NCBI GenBank assembly: GCA_023548195.1
Contig: JAJHZJ010000252.1
Location: 6,136,242-6,200,241, forward strand
Direction of reading: 5' to 3'
DNA: 64,000 nt
From: Bettongia penicillata ogilbyi
Lineage: Eukaryota > Chordata > Mammalia > Diprotodontia > Potoroidae
The notes under the pieces are model-generated. The model saw only the letters and a program-made list of their open reading frames with translations. It was not told the DNA's origin and did not search any database. Positions 21,621-33,545 of this stretch are shown piece after piece; positions within the stretch are counted from its first letter, which is position 1; the number at the start of each line of letters is the position of its first letter. Made by a program: the position numbers and the translations under genes.

Positions 21621-22737
21621 GAGGTTAGTGAAAATAAAGATGGAATTCTTTTTCCCCATCCGAGTTCTGAGACTCTCTGAATTCTCTCCATGAGTGTACT
21701 CTAAATTCTGCATCCCTAAAATAGAGGAAGTCTGTCTTTAAGGAAAGTTTTGTGAATTTCTAAGGTTAAAAGAAAGTAGAGCTGAAAGGAAATGAGGGAG
21801 ATAAATGGGAGAAGAAAGGAGAGAAGAAAATGGACACTACATTTTATAAACAGAAGTTAAAAATCCCAAACCTCTTAGGAGGGACTTAACAGACCCAAGA
21901 AAAATTACAACTTCTTCCCTCACCTTTTAAAAATATTTTTAAGCATCAGAAACTAGTCTTTCCGGATTTGTGGCTTTTAATTTACGGTGAGATGTCTAAA
22001 CCAAATGAAAAACAAACTATGAAGACATAATGAATAGCTTATTATTGTAATAAAGTCCACAACAAATTTAATCTGGAACATGTGATGATATGCATATTGT
22101 TATCATACTGATTGGTCATTAGGCAAGCAACTCACATAAATAATAATCAGTATTGATGCTAGCCTTTCTGGGGCCAATTGAGAGAACAAGAAAGATATTC
22201 TGGAGCCCCCTCTGAAAACATCTGAAAGAAACTATGGAACCCAGGAAGCTGTTTCTTTTCTCTGCTCATTCCCTGAATGTTGCTCTAAATTCCCATTTGG
22301 CAAATTAGCCCACCCTGAGAAATTTAGTTATGCCAGGACTGGCCGTGCACACCTGTAGTCCTGGACTGGGCTTGCCTTACATACACTGTACAGCGGGAGT
22401 TGCCTCTCTTTATAGCAAAGCTAAAATTGGGCAACTGGAAAGGAAACTGGTAGGAGGAGAAAATGAGCTATGGATCACCCTTGCAGAAGAGAAAGTAAGA
22501 GCATTTTTTTTAATGGAAAAAGCTCACTGAGGAGAAAGTAAAGTTTATAACACTTGACTCCTTTCCATTCTATCTCTGAAGGGGATGACCTTATTTAGAG
22601 GAAGAGAAATATGCTGAGAAGTGTGATACAATGTACACAGAGATCCAGAAAATGTAAATGAAAACAGTACTGTAAAACAAGAGAATTTAGATTACATGTC
22701 TCAGAGGACCCCTCTGTTGATAATGAGAATGTAAACA
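21621..22737. other. Unassigned sequence
   Basis: No gene is recognised. Near 22,336-22,365 'acacctgtagtcctgga' faintly recalls the 5' end of 7SL RNA, but the downstream sequence does not follow, so it is not called. Confidence 0.5.
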
Positions 22738-22982
22738 CTCTTCAGTCATTTCAGTCATGTCTGACTCTTGTGACCCAATTTGGGATTTTCTTTAGCAAAG
22801 ACATTAGAGTGGTTTTCCATTTCCTTCTTCAGCTTATTTTACAGAGGAGAAAAAAAACAAATTGGGTTAAGTGACTTGCCCAGGGTCACGCAGCCAGAAA
22901 GTGTCCGAGGCTAGGTTGGAACTCAGATGAGTCTTCCTGATTCAGACCCTGCACTCTATCCACAGCACCGCCTAGCTGCCCA
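22738..22982 (-). repeat. MAR1-type SINE, antisense
   Basis: 'cagtcatgtctgactcttgt', 'gtgacttgcccagggtcacg' and 'accgcctagctgccc' show a full-length antisense MAR1 with retained CpGs. Confidence 0.92.
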
Positions 22983-24689
22983 GATAGTAAACTATGGGTG
23001 TAGGAAGGTTGTATAAGTTATGCCATTGGGTGGGGGAGAGGGGAGTTTACAGTTGTGTAGAAGAATTGAGAAATAACAGCCATATGAAATAAAAGGCATT
23101 CATTTTCAAAAGAACCAAAGTTGTCACTTACTTCTTATCATTTCCCCAAACATTAATTACTACTACTTTAAGCACCTCCACCACCAATCGGTCTGAAAAT
23201 TAGAGAGAAGATCAAGTCATTTTCTGTCTTCCTCAAAATAATAACTTATCTCCTAAATCCCTGCAACTAGACCAGACAAACTGCCCTCATCCCCTCTTAT
23301 CTACTGCTTGATTCCATTTGACCTCTGTCCTCAGGATCATATGCAAATAGAAACCGGTTTAGTGGTGATGGATAGAAAAAATTGGGATTATTCCAAACCT
23401 CATTTGAGCACAAACAGAAGGTGTACTCTTGTTGAGTGTTCAGGAACTCTATTCAAATCATAATTATTAATGGCCATTGAACTATCACCCATTTGGCAAC
23501 CTTAGATGAGATCATAAGATCTTAGATGAGACAATCTGACTGTTATAACCAGATCGTACTCAAGAAATACAAATCAGATTGAATTACTAAGTTAAACTTT
23601 TACTTTTAACTATTACAATAAATTTTGCTTATTGTATATGTAAAGAATTATTAGGAATGCAGGGGTGGGGAAAGGGTGGTCCAGAGATATAGCATACTTT
23701 CAGGAACAAAAAGGAGAAAATAATGCTTTTAATTTACTTCTAAAACCACATTAATCAGCAAAAAGCATGCAAGACAGAAGGCTGATTACAGGCATGAGAT
23801 TTGTCCATGATTCTAGTCATCACGAAATACTATTTTAACGAGACAGACAAGGCTTACTTACACAATCAACACTCAAAAGTAGGTAATTTATCCTCTCTCT
23901 TAGGCCTCTTAGTAAAAGGACTGATAAGCAAAAGCTGAAACAAGGGCTAATTGTATATTCTACTCCAAGAAATCAAGGGTTTTCTCTATCATCATATGAT
24001 CAGGGGCTAGCCCCTTGTTTTGGGTCATTCTTAAGGAAAAGTTTCAAAGAAAGCTTCCCTATAAAGGTTTATAAAACAAAAACAGCACTAAAAATTAAAA
24101 AAACGGGGAGGGGGGGAGAAAGGCAATTGAAGATGAAACGAGCAGGTAAACTGAAACCTGCAACCTTAAACCTAATAATACGGCATTTACTTTAAATGCC
24201 TAGTTCAGAGGTTTCCCACCCTTGGACGTTGGTCAATAAAGAGTTCGGTGCTCCTGTTCTTAAGTAGTTTTAATTCTTCTATTCTACTTCTGATCTATTC
24301 TAAATCAATCCAGATCTTTCTCTCCTCATCCCCAACAAAGTAGCAGAAGACCATAAGTGGGAACAGGGAGGGATAATTAAATTAGGCTCAGATATTGCCT
24401 CTTTATGCTTAGCTGTGTGACCATCCATGAGACATTTGATTGACTTCTCAGGACAATATTACTTGTAAAACCTATCTAATTCTCCAACTCTAACCCAGTA
24501 ACCTTCTCATGTTGGCAATGCCTTCATCCCATTTCCTCCTCTGGCATATGGCAATCATGCTCACTTAAAACATTGCCCAGTTATTGACTTTCCAGACTTA
24601 AGTCTCTCACCTTTCCCGGTCCTAACTACTTTCTCCCCGCTCCCTCCCCTACCCAACTTCTCAGCTCCATTATATGTATTATCTTCAAA
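22983..24689. other. Unassigned sequence
   Basis: About 1.7 kb with no confidently named repeat, AT-rich overall. A G-run 'ggggaggggggga' lies near 24,105. The last 200 bases may be degenerate L2. Confidence 0.5.
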
Positions 24690-24833
24690 AAAATTTAAGC
24701 TCCATGAAGACAAAGACTATCTTTTTTTTTGGAGGGGAGGGAGTCTACAGGAAGTGAAGGTGGGGCATTTGTATCCCTAGCACTTAGCACATCTGACACA
24801 CAGTAAGGACTTAATAGGTGCTTTGTCTATCTG
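24690..24833 (+). repeat. L2 LINE 3' end
   Basis: 'aagctccatgaagacaaaga', 'tatccctagcacttagcaca' and 'acacagtaaggacttaatag' are terminal L2. A G-rich insertion is present in the middle. Confidence 0.7.
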
Positions 24834-24848
24834 CCTGTCCCATATGCC

Positions 24849-24976
24849 ACTCAGGAGGAGAAAGTGAGGTTGGTGACCTTGCACAGCCCTCCCTCATTCA
24901 AAACAAAGTCAAGTGCAAGTCATGTCATCATTTCTCTGATGTCATGTTCTTCTTCGAAAACGAAAGACGAACACAA
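24849..24976 (+). mobile_element. 5'-truncated composite SINE with 15-bp TSD
   Basis: Only the shared 3' module is present ('caggaggagaaagtgaggtt' to 'gaaagacgaacacaa'). Perfect duplications 'cctgtcccatatgcc' at 24,834-24,848 and 24,977-24,991 bound it, so it was inserted already truncated, as LINE-style target-primed transcription often produces. Confidence 0.92.
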
Positions 24977-24991
24977 CCTGTCCCATATGCC

Positions 24992-25270
24992 TGAAATGCT
25001 CTTCCTCCATCATATCCAAATCTTGAAATCCATAAATTCTTTTAAAACCCAGTTTGAGTGCTATCTATTGCAAGCCCTTAATTGGTCTCTCCATGTTCAC
25101 CCCTTTCCCCACCCCTCATCAGCTCAATGGCTTCCCCACAAAGGTTACCTTGTGTCTGATGTGTTTCCTATATACACCCAAATACGAACCTTGTCTTCCC
25201 CAATAGCTGTCATCCTATTTCTTTCCTCCTTTACTGTGGCTGACATTCTTGAGGATGTCCAAATCTAAAT
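24992..25270 (+). repeat. L2-like LINE 3' fragment
   Basis: 'gcctgaaatgctcttcctcc', 'taaaacccagtttgagtgct' and 'aggttaccttgtgtctgatg' follow the L2 3' order, partly rearranged. Confidence 0.55.
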
Positions 25271-25289
25271 CATATGAATCTAAAACCTA

Positions 25290-26615
25290 ACACTTTATTT
25301 TCTTTCATTTCCTTTTTAACTCCACTCCCTGGTTTCATCACTGAACTGAAACTGCTCTCTCCAAAGTTATGGCAATGTCATGATTACAAAATCTAATGGC
25401 ATTTTCTCAATCATCATCCTTCTTGACCTCTTGGCAAGAGGTTTTGGCCCCTTTTCTTTCTAAATCTGGTTTACCTGATCCTTCTTTTTCTTGACTCTCA
25501 TAACCATAAGGGCACTCCTCAGTCCTCTCCACTGGAGCTTCACCCAGATCACACCCCCTACATGGGCATGGCAACTAAAGGCTTCTTCTCTTTTGTGCTG
25601 TTTCACTTGGTGATCTCATCAGTTCCCAAGCATTCAATTACTATCTATATACTGATAATTCTCAGATTTATCTAGTCCTTATTTCTTTCCTGACCTCTAA
25701 CCTCTCATCTCCAATTGTCTACTGGACATTTCAAATAGAATATCCCATAGACATCTACAATTTAGCATGTAAAAAATTGAATTTATTATCTCTTTCCCTC
25801 CGAGCCCTTCACATTGATGTAGACGTTACCATCCTCCTCTCAGTCATCCAGGTTCACAAACAAGGTGTCATGCTTGCCTCTTCACTCTCTCATTGGCCTA
25901 AATCCAACCTGTTGCTGAGCCCTCTCAGTTTTACCTTGCAATATCTCTTGAATATGCCCTCTTTTCTGATGCTATCACCATGGTGGTGGCAGTCCTCATC
26001 TCGTGCCTGGAATATCGCAATATCCTTCTGGTTCATCTTGCTACCGTAAGTCTCTCCCTACTCCAGTCTATCCTTCACTCTGCTACCAAGGTGACCTTCC
26101 TAAAGTGCATGTCTCTCCATCTGGCACACACACACACATACACACACACACATTTAGTAAACTCCAATGGCTCCCTATCACCTCCAGTATCATTCATAAA
26201 ATGTTCTGTTTAATGTTCAAAGCCCTTCTGAACTTCACAGTAGCCCTCTTACAACTTATTACCCTGCACATATTCTTTAATCCAGTGACAGAGGCGTCTT
26301 CCTGTTCCTTTACATAAAACACTCCATTTCCAGACTTTGTACATCTCCAATGGCTATCTCCAGTGCCTAGAATGCTCTCCTTCCTCATTTCTGTTACTTA
26401 GCTTCCTTAGTCCCAGCTAAAATCCCACCTATATGTTGATGCCTTCCCCTGACTATCTCCAATTTATCCCATATATATCTTCGTTGTACATAGTGGGATG
26501 CCTGTTATCTCCCCCATTTGATTGAGAACTCCTTGTGAGCAGGGACTGTTTTCTGCCTTTCTTGTATCTCCAGGCACAATGCCCAGAACAAAATAGGCCT
26601 TTAATAAATACTTGT
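25290..26615 (+). repeat. Long L2 LINE remnant covering the end of ORF2 and the 3' end
   Basis: In order: 'cttgacctcttggcaagagg' region, 'cacttggtgatctcatcag', 'tactgataattctcagattt', 'caatgtctc'-type decayed blocks, 'ccaatggctccctatcacct', 'agtgcctagaatgctctcct' and the terminal 'tttaataaatacttgtgact'. This is a colinear L2 covering the C-terminal reverse transcriptase. The several frames of 77-104 codons here are broken pieces of that ORF. Confidence 0.88.
26125..26152 (+). repeat. (CA)n microsatellite in L2
   Basis: CA dinucleotides with one TA interruption, inside the L2 copy. Confidence 0.9.
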
Positions 26616-27784
26616 GACTTCTCCTTTTTCTTTCTCTATTCTTTCTGGAAAGGGACTGGGGATAAGAGCCAAAGGGCAATCTCAGTCTTACTTGGTTTTT
26701 CATTAACCATAGTATAAAACTGAAGCAAGCATCTCTTAAATTATTTAATGGAATTTTTTTCCTGTTCCCAGTTCTTAATTTAAAAGACAGAAAGGATTAC
26801 AAATAAGCCACGAGTTTCCCTCTTCTTTATACTCTCTCTGTGTTTATGAACCTAAGGCTTTGTTTTATATAGATTAATGTGGATGCTTGCCTATAGCTCC
26901 ACATGGCTTACCAAGGAAAGATAAGTAAACTATAGCTCTTCTGCCTTCTAGCTTTCTAGTCTTCTAGAGGAGAACAGCAAGGAAGACATTTGACTGGTGA
27001 AATTTCAACTAGGAGTTTATCAGTTATAGCCTAACCTAAGGAACCAAGATGGCAGGCGTTCATGAGCAGCTCAAGGCTCCTATCCTCAACTTTGCTCTAC
27101 CACCAAGGAAAAAGGCCAGACTCCCAAATACTAGCAAATGAGATAATGTGTATAAAGTGCTGCTAATCATAAAGTTATAGGATGGTTGGCTATTATGTTA
27201 ATAAGATAATTGAAGAAACCTATAATTAAAGATTTCCAGCCATCTCACTAGGCTTTCTTTACTTTGACCACTCTCTCCTCCTCCTCTCCATGGGGACTCT
27301 GAACTCAGACTCTAGGTTCTCAGGATTTTACATCTGAGATTTTTACCTCATCTAGTCAGTCATTTCCACACTAAGGCCCTTAAGGGTATTCCCCACCCTT
27401 TCTGGGACCTTTTAAAGTTATTATCTTCCCTTACTAGAATATAAGCCCCTTGAGGGTGGGACTGTCTGACTGGCTTTTATGTGTATCCCCTCACCAAAGA
27501 GTCAGGCAAGCAGACTGCATTAATAAAAGCTTTTATTTCTTAATTACAATTTAAAAATGCACAGTGGCCACTCAAGTTCCTCTTACAAAATGAATTCAGT
27601 GACTTTTAAGAATTAACTGCTAATGTATTTAAAACAAGAAAACCATTTCTGAAACATTAAGAATCAAATGTAATTGCATTAGTGCATTGTAGGCAGATAA
27701 AAACAGCTCAAGTACTTAGAAATCAGAGGACTCTGGTTATATGTAGTGATGCAAATGAAATTGATAGTATCAACCATTTTACAC
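26616..27784. other. Mostly unassigned, with small MIR and L2-like pieces
   Basis: A MIR-like piece ('ataatgtgtataaagtgctg') lies near 27,147. An L2-like 3' piece ('ccccttgagggtgggactgt') lies near 27,447 and is followed by 'aataaaagcttttatttctt'. The rest is not recognised. Confidence 0.5.
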
Positions 27785-28027
27785 ATTTTGTGTTCAGGCA
27801 TGTCCAATTCCTCATGATCCTATTTGGGGTTTTCCTGGCAAAGATACTGGAGTGGTTTGCCATTTCCTTCTCCAGCTCATTTTACAGATGAGGAAACTGA
27901 GGCAAACAGGGTTAAGCAACTTGCTCAGGGTTAAACAGCTACTGTCTGAGGTTGGATTTGAACTCACAAAGATGAATCTTTCTCACTTCTTGTCTCGCTC
28001 TCTATCTATTGCGCCGCCTAGCTGCCC
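27785..28027 (-). repeat. MAR1-type SINE, antisense
   Basis: 'cctatttggggttttcctgg', 'agatactggagtggtttgcc', 'aactgaggcaaacagggtta' and 'gccgcctagctgcccc' show a full-length antisense copy, among the best preserved in the window. Confidence 0.93.
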
Positions 28028-28364
28028 CTTTACATCTCAAAACTATTAGACCAAGAATTCCTGGAATGATATTCTCCTCCACACCTGCCCATTTCTCCTC
28101 ATAATCACATTAATGAGAACTTTATATTGGCTCCTGGAAGACCCACTGGTTAACATTCAGTTTAATCAGGAACTATAACCAGAACCACACTTTTCTAGGA
28201 AAGGGGATTTACGGAAGTGGCCAGTTCCTGTCAATTTCAGTTTCTGAAAGTCTACTGCTAAACATACCACTATTACCTAAACTTTTTCAGGCCAAAACAT
28301 CAGTGAACCAGTACACATCACGGAAGTTCCCTTTCCCTCCGACACTCAAGAACACCAGATAAAA
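28028..28364. other. Unassigned sequence
   Basis: No gene or repeat family is recognised. Confidence 0.5.
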
Positions 28365-28580
28365 TCTAGGTGATGAAGGAGGTAGAACATTGGGCCTGAA
28401 ATAAGATCTAAGTTCTTTGGGCAAGTCGCTTAACCTCTGTCTCAGTTTCCTCAACTGTATAATGAGGATAACAATAGTACCTACCTCAAAGTTGTTGTGA
28501 GAAATATATGAGATAATATTTTAAAGTAGTAACAGTATCTGGCATGTAGTAAGTCTTAAATAAGTGCTAGTTATTAATTA
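28365..28580 (+). repeat. MIR/THER1 SINE
   Basis: 'ctttgggcaagtcgcttaac', 'ctgtctcagtttcctcaact' and 'tggcatgtagtaagtctta' are in sense MIR order. Confidence 0.85.
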
Positions 28581-28599
28581 ACCAAGGCCTTGAAATTTA

Positions 28600-28985
28600 A
28601 TTCAATTCAACAAACACTTATTAAGCACCTACCATGTGCCATTGAGCTAAATGCAGGAAATACAAAAAAAGAGGCATAAGATAATCCCTTCCCTTAAGGA
28701 GCATACATGCTAAGAAACATATAAAAAGCAAATGATATACAAGATAATCAGAAATAATTAACACGGAGAAGCCACTGGAATTAAGAGAAGTTAGGGAAGG
28801 CTTCCTGTAGGAGGTAGGATTTTACTTGGGACTGAAAGGAAGGCAAGGAGGTCAGCAGTCAGAGTGGAGGAGGAAAAGCACGTTAGGCAAGGGTGACAGG
28901 TAGAAAGAATTTACAGAATCAACAGCTGGACAGTTGGGAGGAGGCAAGTGTTTCTGGATCAAAGAGTACGTGTTGGGGCAATTGC
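28600..28985 (-). repeat. L2 LINE 3' end, antisense
   Basis: 'cacttattaagcacctacca', 'cccttcccttaaggagcata', 'ggaaggcttcctgtaggagg' and 'ttctggatcaaagagtacgt' are complementary to L2 3' sequence. Confidence 0.85.
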
Positions 28986-29216
28986 TGTCGCTGTTTTTTG
29001 TCCTTCATTCTCGAAGAAGATGTCTTGACTTGCAACTGAATTGGATTTAAGTGAGGTAGGGCTGTGCAAAGTCCTCAACCTCACTCTCTCCTTCAGAGTC
29101 ATGAGAATTCAGTGGCAAGACACAGGTTGGGATGACAGGCCCAGGATGCAGTGGGAGACCCTGGTCTTTTTAAGCTAGGGTCTTTCCCAGTTTTCAGGCA
29201 ATACTCATTCAGTGAT
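28986..29216 (-). repeat. Older composite SINE, antisense, 3' part
   Basis: 'tttgtccttcattctcgaag', 'ttaagtgaggtagggctgtg' and 'aggatgcagtgggagaccct' show a relative of the composite SINE 3' module. It continues at 29,567 after a younger SINE inserted into it. Confidence 0.65.
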
Positions 29217-29228
29217 TAATTGCTAGGT

Positions 29229-29554
29229 GTGTGTGTGTGTGTGTGTGTGTGTATGTCCTTCTTTGCCAACATGCCATCAGAGAAATAATGACATGATTTG
29301 CACTTGAGTATGTTTTGAGTAAAGGAAGACTGTGCAGGTCACCAGCTTCACTTCTCCTCCAGAGCCATCTGAATCCAGTGACCAGATATTCATCAGGATG
29401 ACTGGAGATGACCCAGGATGAGGCAACTGGGGTTAAGTGACTTGCCCAAGGTCACATAGCTAGTGAATGTCAAGTGTCTGAGGTGAGATTTGAACTCAGG
29501 TCCTCCTGACTCCTGCACTAGTGGTGCTCTATCCCCTGTACCATCTAGCTGCCC
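29229..29554 (-). mobile_element. Full-length composite SINE, antisense, with (CA)n tail and 12-bp TSD
   Basis: Flanked by 'taattgctaggt' at 29,217-29,228 and 29,555-29,566. The GT run that opens it (29,229-29,254) is the complement of the element's CA-type tail, so this microsatellite arrived with the SINE. It then reads the 3' module, the CORE and the tRNA head, ending 'accatctagctgccc'. Confidence 0.93.
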
Positions 29555-29566
29555 TAATTGCTAGGT

Positions 29567-29762
29567 AAGAACTGAGGCAAAAGACAGCCTAGTTTGACTT
29601 TCCAAAAGAACCAATACGGGAGGGGAAGACTCCCAGCCTTTCTGGCCAGAGCAGAAACAGCTGCTAATTTACACTCACTCTGAACAATCAAAACCCATAC
29701 CAAGAGCAAGTGAGGCTTGGGCTGGGACCCATTTTGAGTCAATCAGGGACAGCCTTTGGGTT
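29567..29762 (-). repeat. Older composite SINE, antisense, alternative 5' module
   Basis: 'gggaggggaagactcccagc', 'tctggccagagcagaaacag' and 'gtgaggcttgggctgggacc' are the complement of the module at 6,628-6,800. This is the 5' half of the element split by the insertion at 29,229. Confidence 0.7.
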
Positions 29763-29878
29763 GAAAGGCATAGTCACATAGCTCCATTTGAATACCAATG
29801 GGTTTTATCAAAGACTAGTTAGCCAGAACTGTATTTCAAGAAATCAATAATGAAAACATGAGCCAAAAAAGTTGTCAC

Positions 29879-29932
29879 CTGAAGGCAATAGGGAACCACT
29901 GAAGTTACTGAGTATGTGAGTGACAAGAAATA
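29879..29932 (-). repeat. L2 LINE fragment, antisense
   Basis: 'gaaggcaatagggaaccact' followed by 'gaagttactgagtatgtgag' is a short stretch complementary to internal L2. Confidence 0.5.
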
Positions 29933-29934
29933 CA

Positions 29935-30125
29935 CTTAGGATCATAGATTAAGAGCTAAGGAAGACCTTCATAACAATCTGGTCCAACCCCTCAATTTAC
30001 TGATGAGAACACCGGTCCTGAGAGTTTGAAACGACCTTCCAAAGGTGACAACAGACAGTTGGCAGAGGGAAGAAACTTGAACCAGATCTTCTGAATGCCA
30101 ATCCAGTGCCCCAGATTCACTGCCA
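29935..30125 (-). repeat. MIR/L3-like repeat, antisense
   Basis: 'aggatcatagattaagagct', 'caacccctcaatttactgat' and 'ttgaaccagatcttctgaat' match an antisense MIR/L3-linked repeat. The same order occurs at 44,055-44,260. Confidence 0.55.
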
Positions 30126-30954
30126 TTTCTAGATATGACAAGAAATGCATTCTTCTCCTTCCTCCAAACTAAAAGCTGTTCTTCGAGTTCTTTGGTATCC
30201 AGGAATCAGATTCCTGGCTTAAAGGGGAAGCACCAATTTAATGCCAATCACCAAAAACTGCAGGGTAAGCACAAGACTGGGAAAGAGCCAAAGAGATCAC
30301 ATCATCCCATTTTGCAGCTCCTGGTTTGAGGGGCATCGGAAATAAATGGGATTCAATTAAGAAAAACTACCTCATCATCTTTCCTTATGTCTATGTAAAC
30401 TACCAAGGGTATAGTCATGTTACATACATGCAGCTTAATCAAGCAATCCTGCTTTCACAGGGAACACCCATGAATAATGATAATAATACACTAACATTTA
30501 TGTTAGCATTTTAAGGTTAAATCTTTGGGATAAGAGGCACTTAAACCTCCACAAGGACTTGTTCAGTTCTTAGTGACACTAAGAAAAAACAACTGTTTCT
30601 TTGAATATTTATTCATCTAAACCTTTCCTAAGTCATAAGAATCCAACTCAAGGTGGCATCTATCTTGAAAAGTCTTCCACACAGCAAGCCTCTCACCCTT
30701 CCCAATTACACTCCTTCTAAGAAAGGGTATTTCTCTACCTTTCAGATTCTGCTATTGAGTCAATGGGTAGTAATTCATCTCCCAAACAGAAGTCAATGGA
30801 CAGTGTCCATGTAACAACCCTCCTAAACAAAAACAAAAACCAACTCCATTCTTTTCTTCTATTACAGAATCATTCAAAGACGGACTTGGAAGAAATCTTA
30901 GAGATTATCAATTCCAACCCTTTTCTTAATTAGAAAAATTAAGGAAGGAAACAA
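30126..30954. other. Unassigned, with small L3-like piece
   Basis: No gene is recognised. Near 30,866-30,925 'cagaatcattcaaagacgga' resembles the start of another antisense MIR/L3-like repeat. Confidence 0.45.
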
Positions 30955-31205
30955 ATATTCATTAAGCACCTACTATGTGCCGGGCACAGGCACTTTGCAA
31001 ATACCATCTTATCTCATCCTCACCTTGTTGTCTCCTTTAATCTTTGCAACAACTCTGGGAGGTAAATGCTATTATTATATATCACCATTTATAGTGCCTA
31101 AAGAAGACAAGTCTTCAGACTCCAGGTCCAACACTCTCAACCTACTTTGCTGGAGGTCACATAGGCAGTCAGCAATAAAGCTAGGACTGCAATACAACAA
31201 GGGTT
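30955..31205 (-). repeat. MIR/THER1 SINE, antisense, disturbed
   Basis: 'ttcattaagcacctactatg', 'caacaactctgggaggtaaa' and 'ggtcacataggcagtcagca' are antisense MIR blocks separated by unrelated bases. Confidence 0.7.
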
Positions 31206-31294
31206 CCCCAAGTATGTAGGGGAGGGCAGAACAGGTTGGGGTAGGAAAGAGGGAAAGAGAGGCATAGAATTAATGCAAAGGTCTTGTGGATATC

Positions 31295-31548
31295 ATAATA
31301 AAATTAACTAGCATATTTATAATGCTTTAAGGTTTGCAGAGAGTTTTACAAATATTATCACATCTGATTCTCACAACAACCCTGGAAGGTAGGTGCTATT
31401 ATACAATTCCTACTTCAAAGATAAGGAAACTGAGTCAAATAGAAGTTAAGTGACCTGCCCAAGGTCATACAGCTAAGGGCAGATTTGAACTCCGGAAGAT
31501 GGGTCCTTCTGACTCCAGGCCTAGCATCTAGCCATACTTAGTAACCAT
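31295..31548 (-). repeat. THER1/MIR SINE, antisense
   Basis: 'tctcacaacaaccctggaag', 'agttaagtgacctgcccaag' and 'ccttctgactccaggcctag' make a well-conserved antisense copy. Confidence 0.88.
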
Positions 31549-31805
31549 GATGAGCTTTCTTCCCCATGACAATGAAAATATACAATATGACTCAATGTAA
31601 ATGAGCAAATACACTTTTTTCAGCCTATTCCTGAAATATAACATCCATCCATGCCTCTTTTTCCCTAAATGGTTGCTCATGATTAATGTGAAAATATTTT
31701 ATATGATTTCATCTGAATATTTTTATTTCTTGCCTTCTCAATGGGGGGAGGGGTAAGCAGGGAGAATATTGAGAACTTAAAGTAAAATTTTTTTTTAAAT
31801 TACTA

Positions 31806-31930
31806 GGAGCAGCTAGATGGCGCAGTAACTAGAGCACCAGCCCTGGAGTGAGGAGGATCTGAGTTCAAATCCGACCTCAGACACTTACCAACTCTGTGAC
31901 CCTGGACAAGTCACTTAATCCCGATTGCCT
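31806..31930 (+). repeat. tRNA-derived SINE (WSINE1-like)
   Basis: The head 'gcagctagatggcgcagtaa' is followed by 'gagttcaaatccgacctcag', 'tgtgaccctggacaagtcac' and the end 'ccgattgcctc' with an A/C tail. CpGs are retained, so it is relatively young. No clear target duplication is visible. Confidence 0.92.
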
Positions 31931-33087
31931 CAAAACAAACAAACTAATGGACGCAGTTGCTATTTTAGTTTAAGTTGTCTGTTGTTTTTTTAAAGTACAA
32001 TTTAATTGTTATGAGGAAATTCCAGTATGAAAACTGTCCAACGGTGCAGACCAGCAGCATGTTTGTAACATAGTCATTCTAGAGGTTAAGGGACTTGCCA
32101 TGTAAGTCATGACATTACTCTAGGGCAGAACCTGAATCCAGGTCTTCTTATCTCTAAGACCAGCTCTCTATCTACATCTCACAGATGTTATGGTTAACAA
32201 AATATTAATTTTCAAGTGTCACTTAATTTACAGTAGTTTTTGTTATATATTTCTCAATCAAGGTATATTAACCATATACAACAACTATCCTGGGGCTATG
32301 GAAAAATTTTTGCATCATAAAGCTAAATAAACCTGGCTGGATTACAAGTTTCAATTCAAAACACCTAGGACTAGAGTAAGGCAATGCCAAACTGCTCATT
32401 TCAGTGGTATGCCAACATGCTATTTGCATCTCATTACCATTCATGAGCACACAGCAATTGCAATGGGACCTGTAATTCATTCTAATGCTGTAGCCTGCAC
32501 TATAAACCAGTTGGAATTGTGAATAACTAGTTGGAGGATGAGGCAGATGGAAGGAGAGAATAAGTTAAAAAGCACAGAATTTAGCAAAGTATATTCTGAT
32601 TCATCTTAGTCTCTGTTATATTTATGGCCATAGTAAATAGTACAATAGAATATTTTACTTGTCATTGTTTGCAGTCACAGCTTAGCACAAGTCTGGGCTC
32701 CTAAATCTTTAATAAGAAGTGGTATAAGCAACCTCTGTACAAATTTTGGAGTTTTCCATGTCAACAGTCTGGTTTAATTTGGCTGCCTTTGAAAGAAATA
32801 ATGATAAAGATGAACTGTATTTAATTACCTAGGTCACTGTTCCCCACAGTCCTTACACAGAGTAGGCAGGCAAGAAATGATCCTTGTCCAAGCCTTTTCC
32901 AATGTTGTTATTTTTGCTATACTATTCAGTTTATCATGGCTACATTAAACTCTTGAGTATATATTCTTCAAAAACACTTGGAACTTATTATGCAACTTCT
33001 ACCTAGTTACTTATCTAAGTCTGTACTTTTCCTGATCAATTTGTTTACTGGACAATTTTTTTCTTCAGCCCTCATTTTAAGTTAAAG
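31931..33087. other. Mostly unassigned single-copy-looking sequence
   Basis: A degraded antisense MIR piece ('aatccaggtcttcttatct') lies near 32,132. The remainder, about 900 bases, shows no repeat I can name and no supported exon. Confidence 0.5.
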
Positions 33088-33355
33088 GGAAGACAAAGGA
33101 AGTATTTATAATACCACTATTTGTCAGGTTCTATGCTAAGTATTTTACAAATAATACCTCATTGGATCCTTATTATAATCCTTTCAAGTAACTGCTGTTA
33201 TTATCCCTATTTTATAAGTGATAAAACAGGCAAATGGAGGTTAAATGACTTGTCCAGGGTCACACAACTAGGAAGTGTCTGAGGTCCCATTTGAACTCTG
33301 GTCTTTGTGACTCTAGGCTGAGTATGCTATCCACTGTGCCACCTAGCTGCCTAAT
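33088..33355 (-). repeat. THER1/MAR-type SINE, antisense
   Basis: 'ctatgctaagtattttacaa', 'gacttgtccagggtcacaca' and 'ccactgtgccacctagctgc' show a full antisense copy with tRNA head. Confidence 0.9.
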
Positions 33356-33411
33356 TTGAAGTTTCTTATACAATAATAGGATATGTCAATAATTAACATT
33401 CGGTTAACTGA

Positions 33412-33545
33412 TTAGCGAAAGACTGGTCTTGGAGTTAGAAGATTTGGGTTCAAATCCTAGCTCCATCACTTTTACCTTAGTTCCTTCATCAGTAAAATGG
33501 GTGACTTGATCTCTAAGGTCCAATTGGTCTCTGATGTTCTATAAT
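33412..33545 (+). repeat. MIR fragment
   Basis: 'cttggagttagaagatttgg', 'gttcaaatcctagctccatc' and 'ttcatcagtaaaatgggtga' are in sense MIR order. Confidence 0.75.

Noticed and set aside
22330..22470. Possible second 7SL-like fragment near 'acacctgtagtcctgga'
   Set aside because: Only about ten contiguous bases match the 7SL 5' domain, and the downstream sequence is not colinear.
25777..26317. Three overlapping plus frames of 77-104 codons
   Set aside because: They are broken pieces of the L2 ORF2 reading, with frame changes between them and a CA microsatellite inside.
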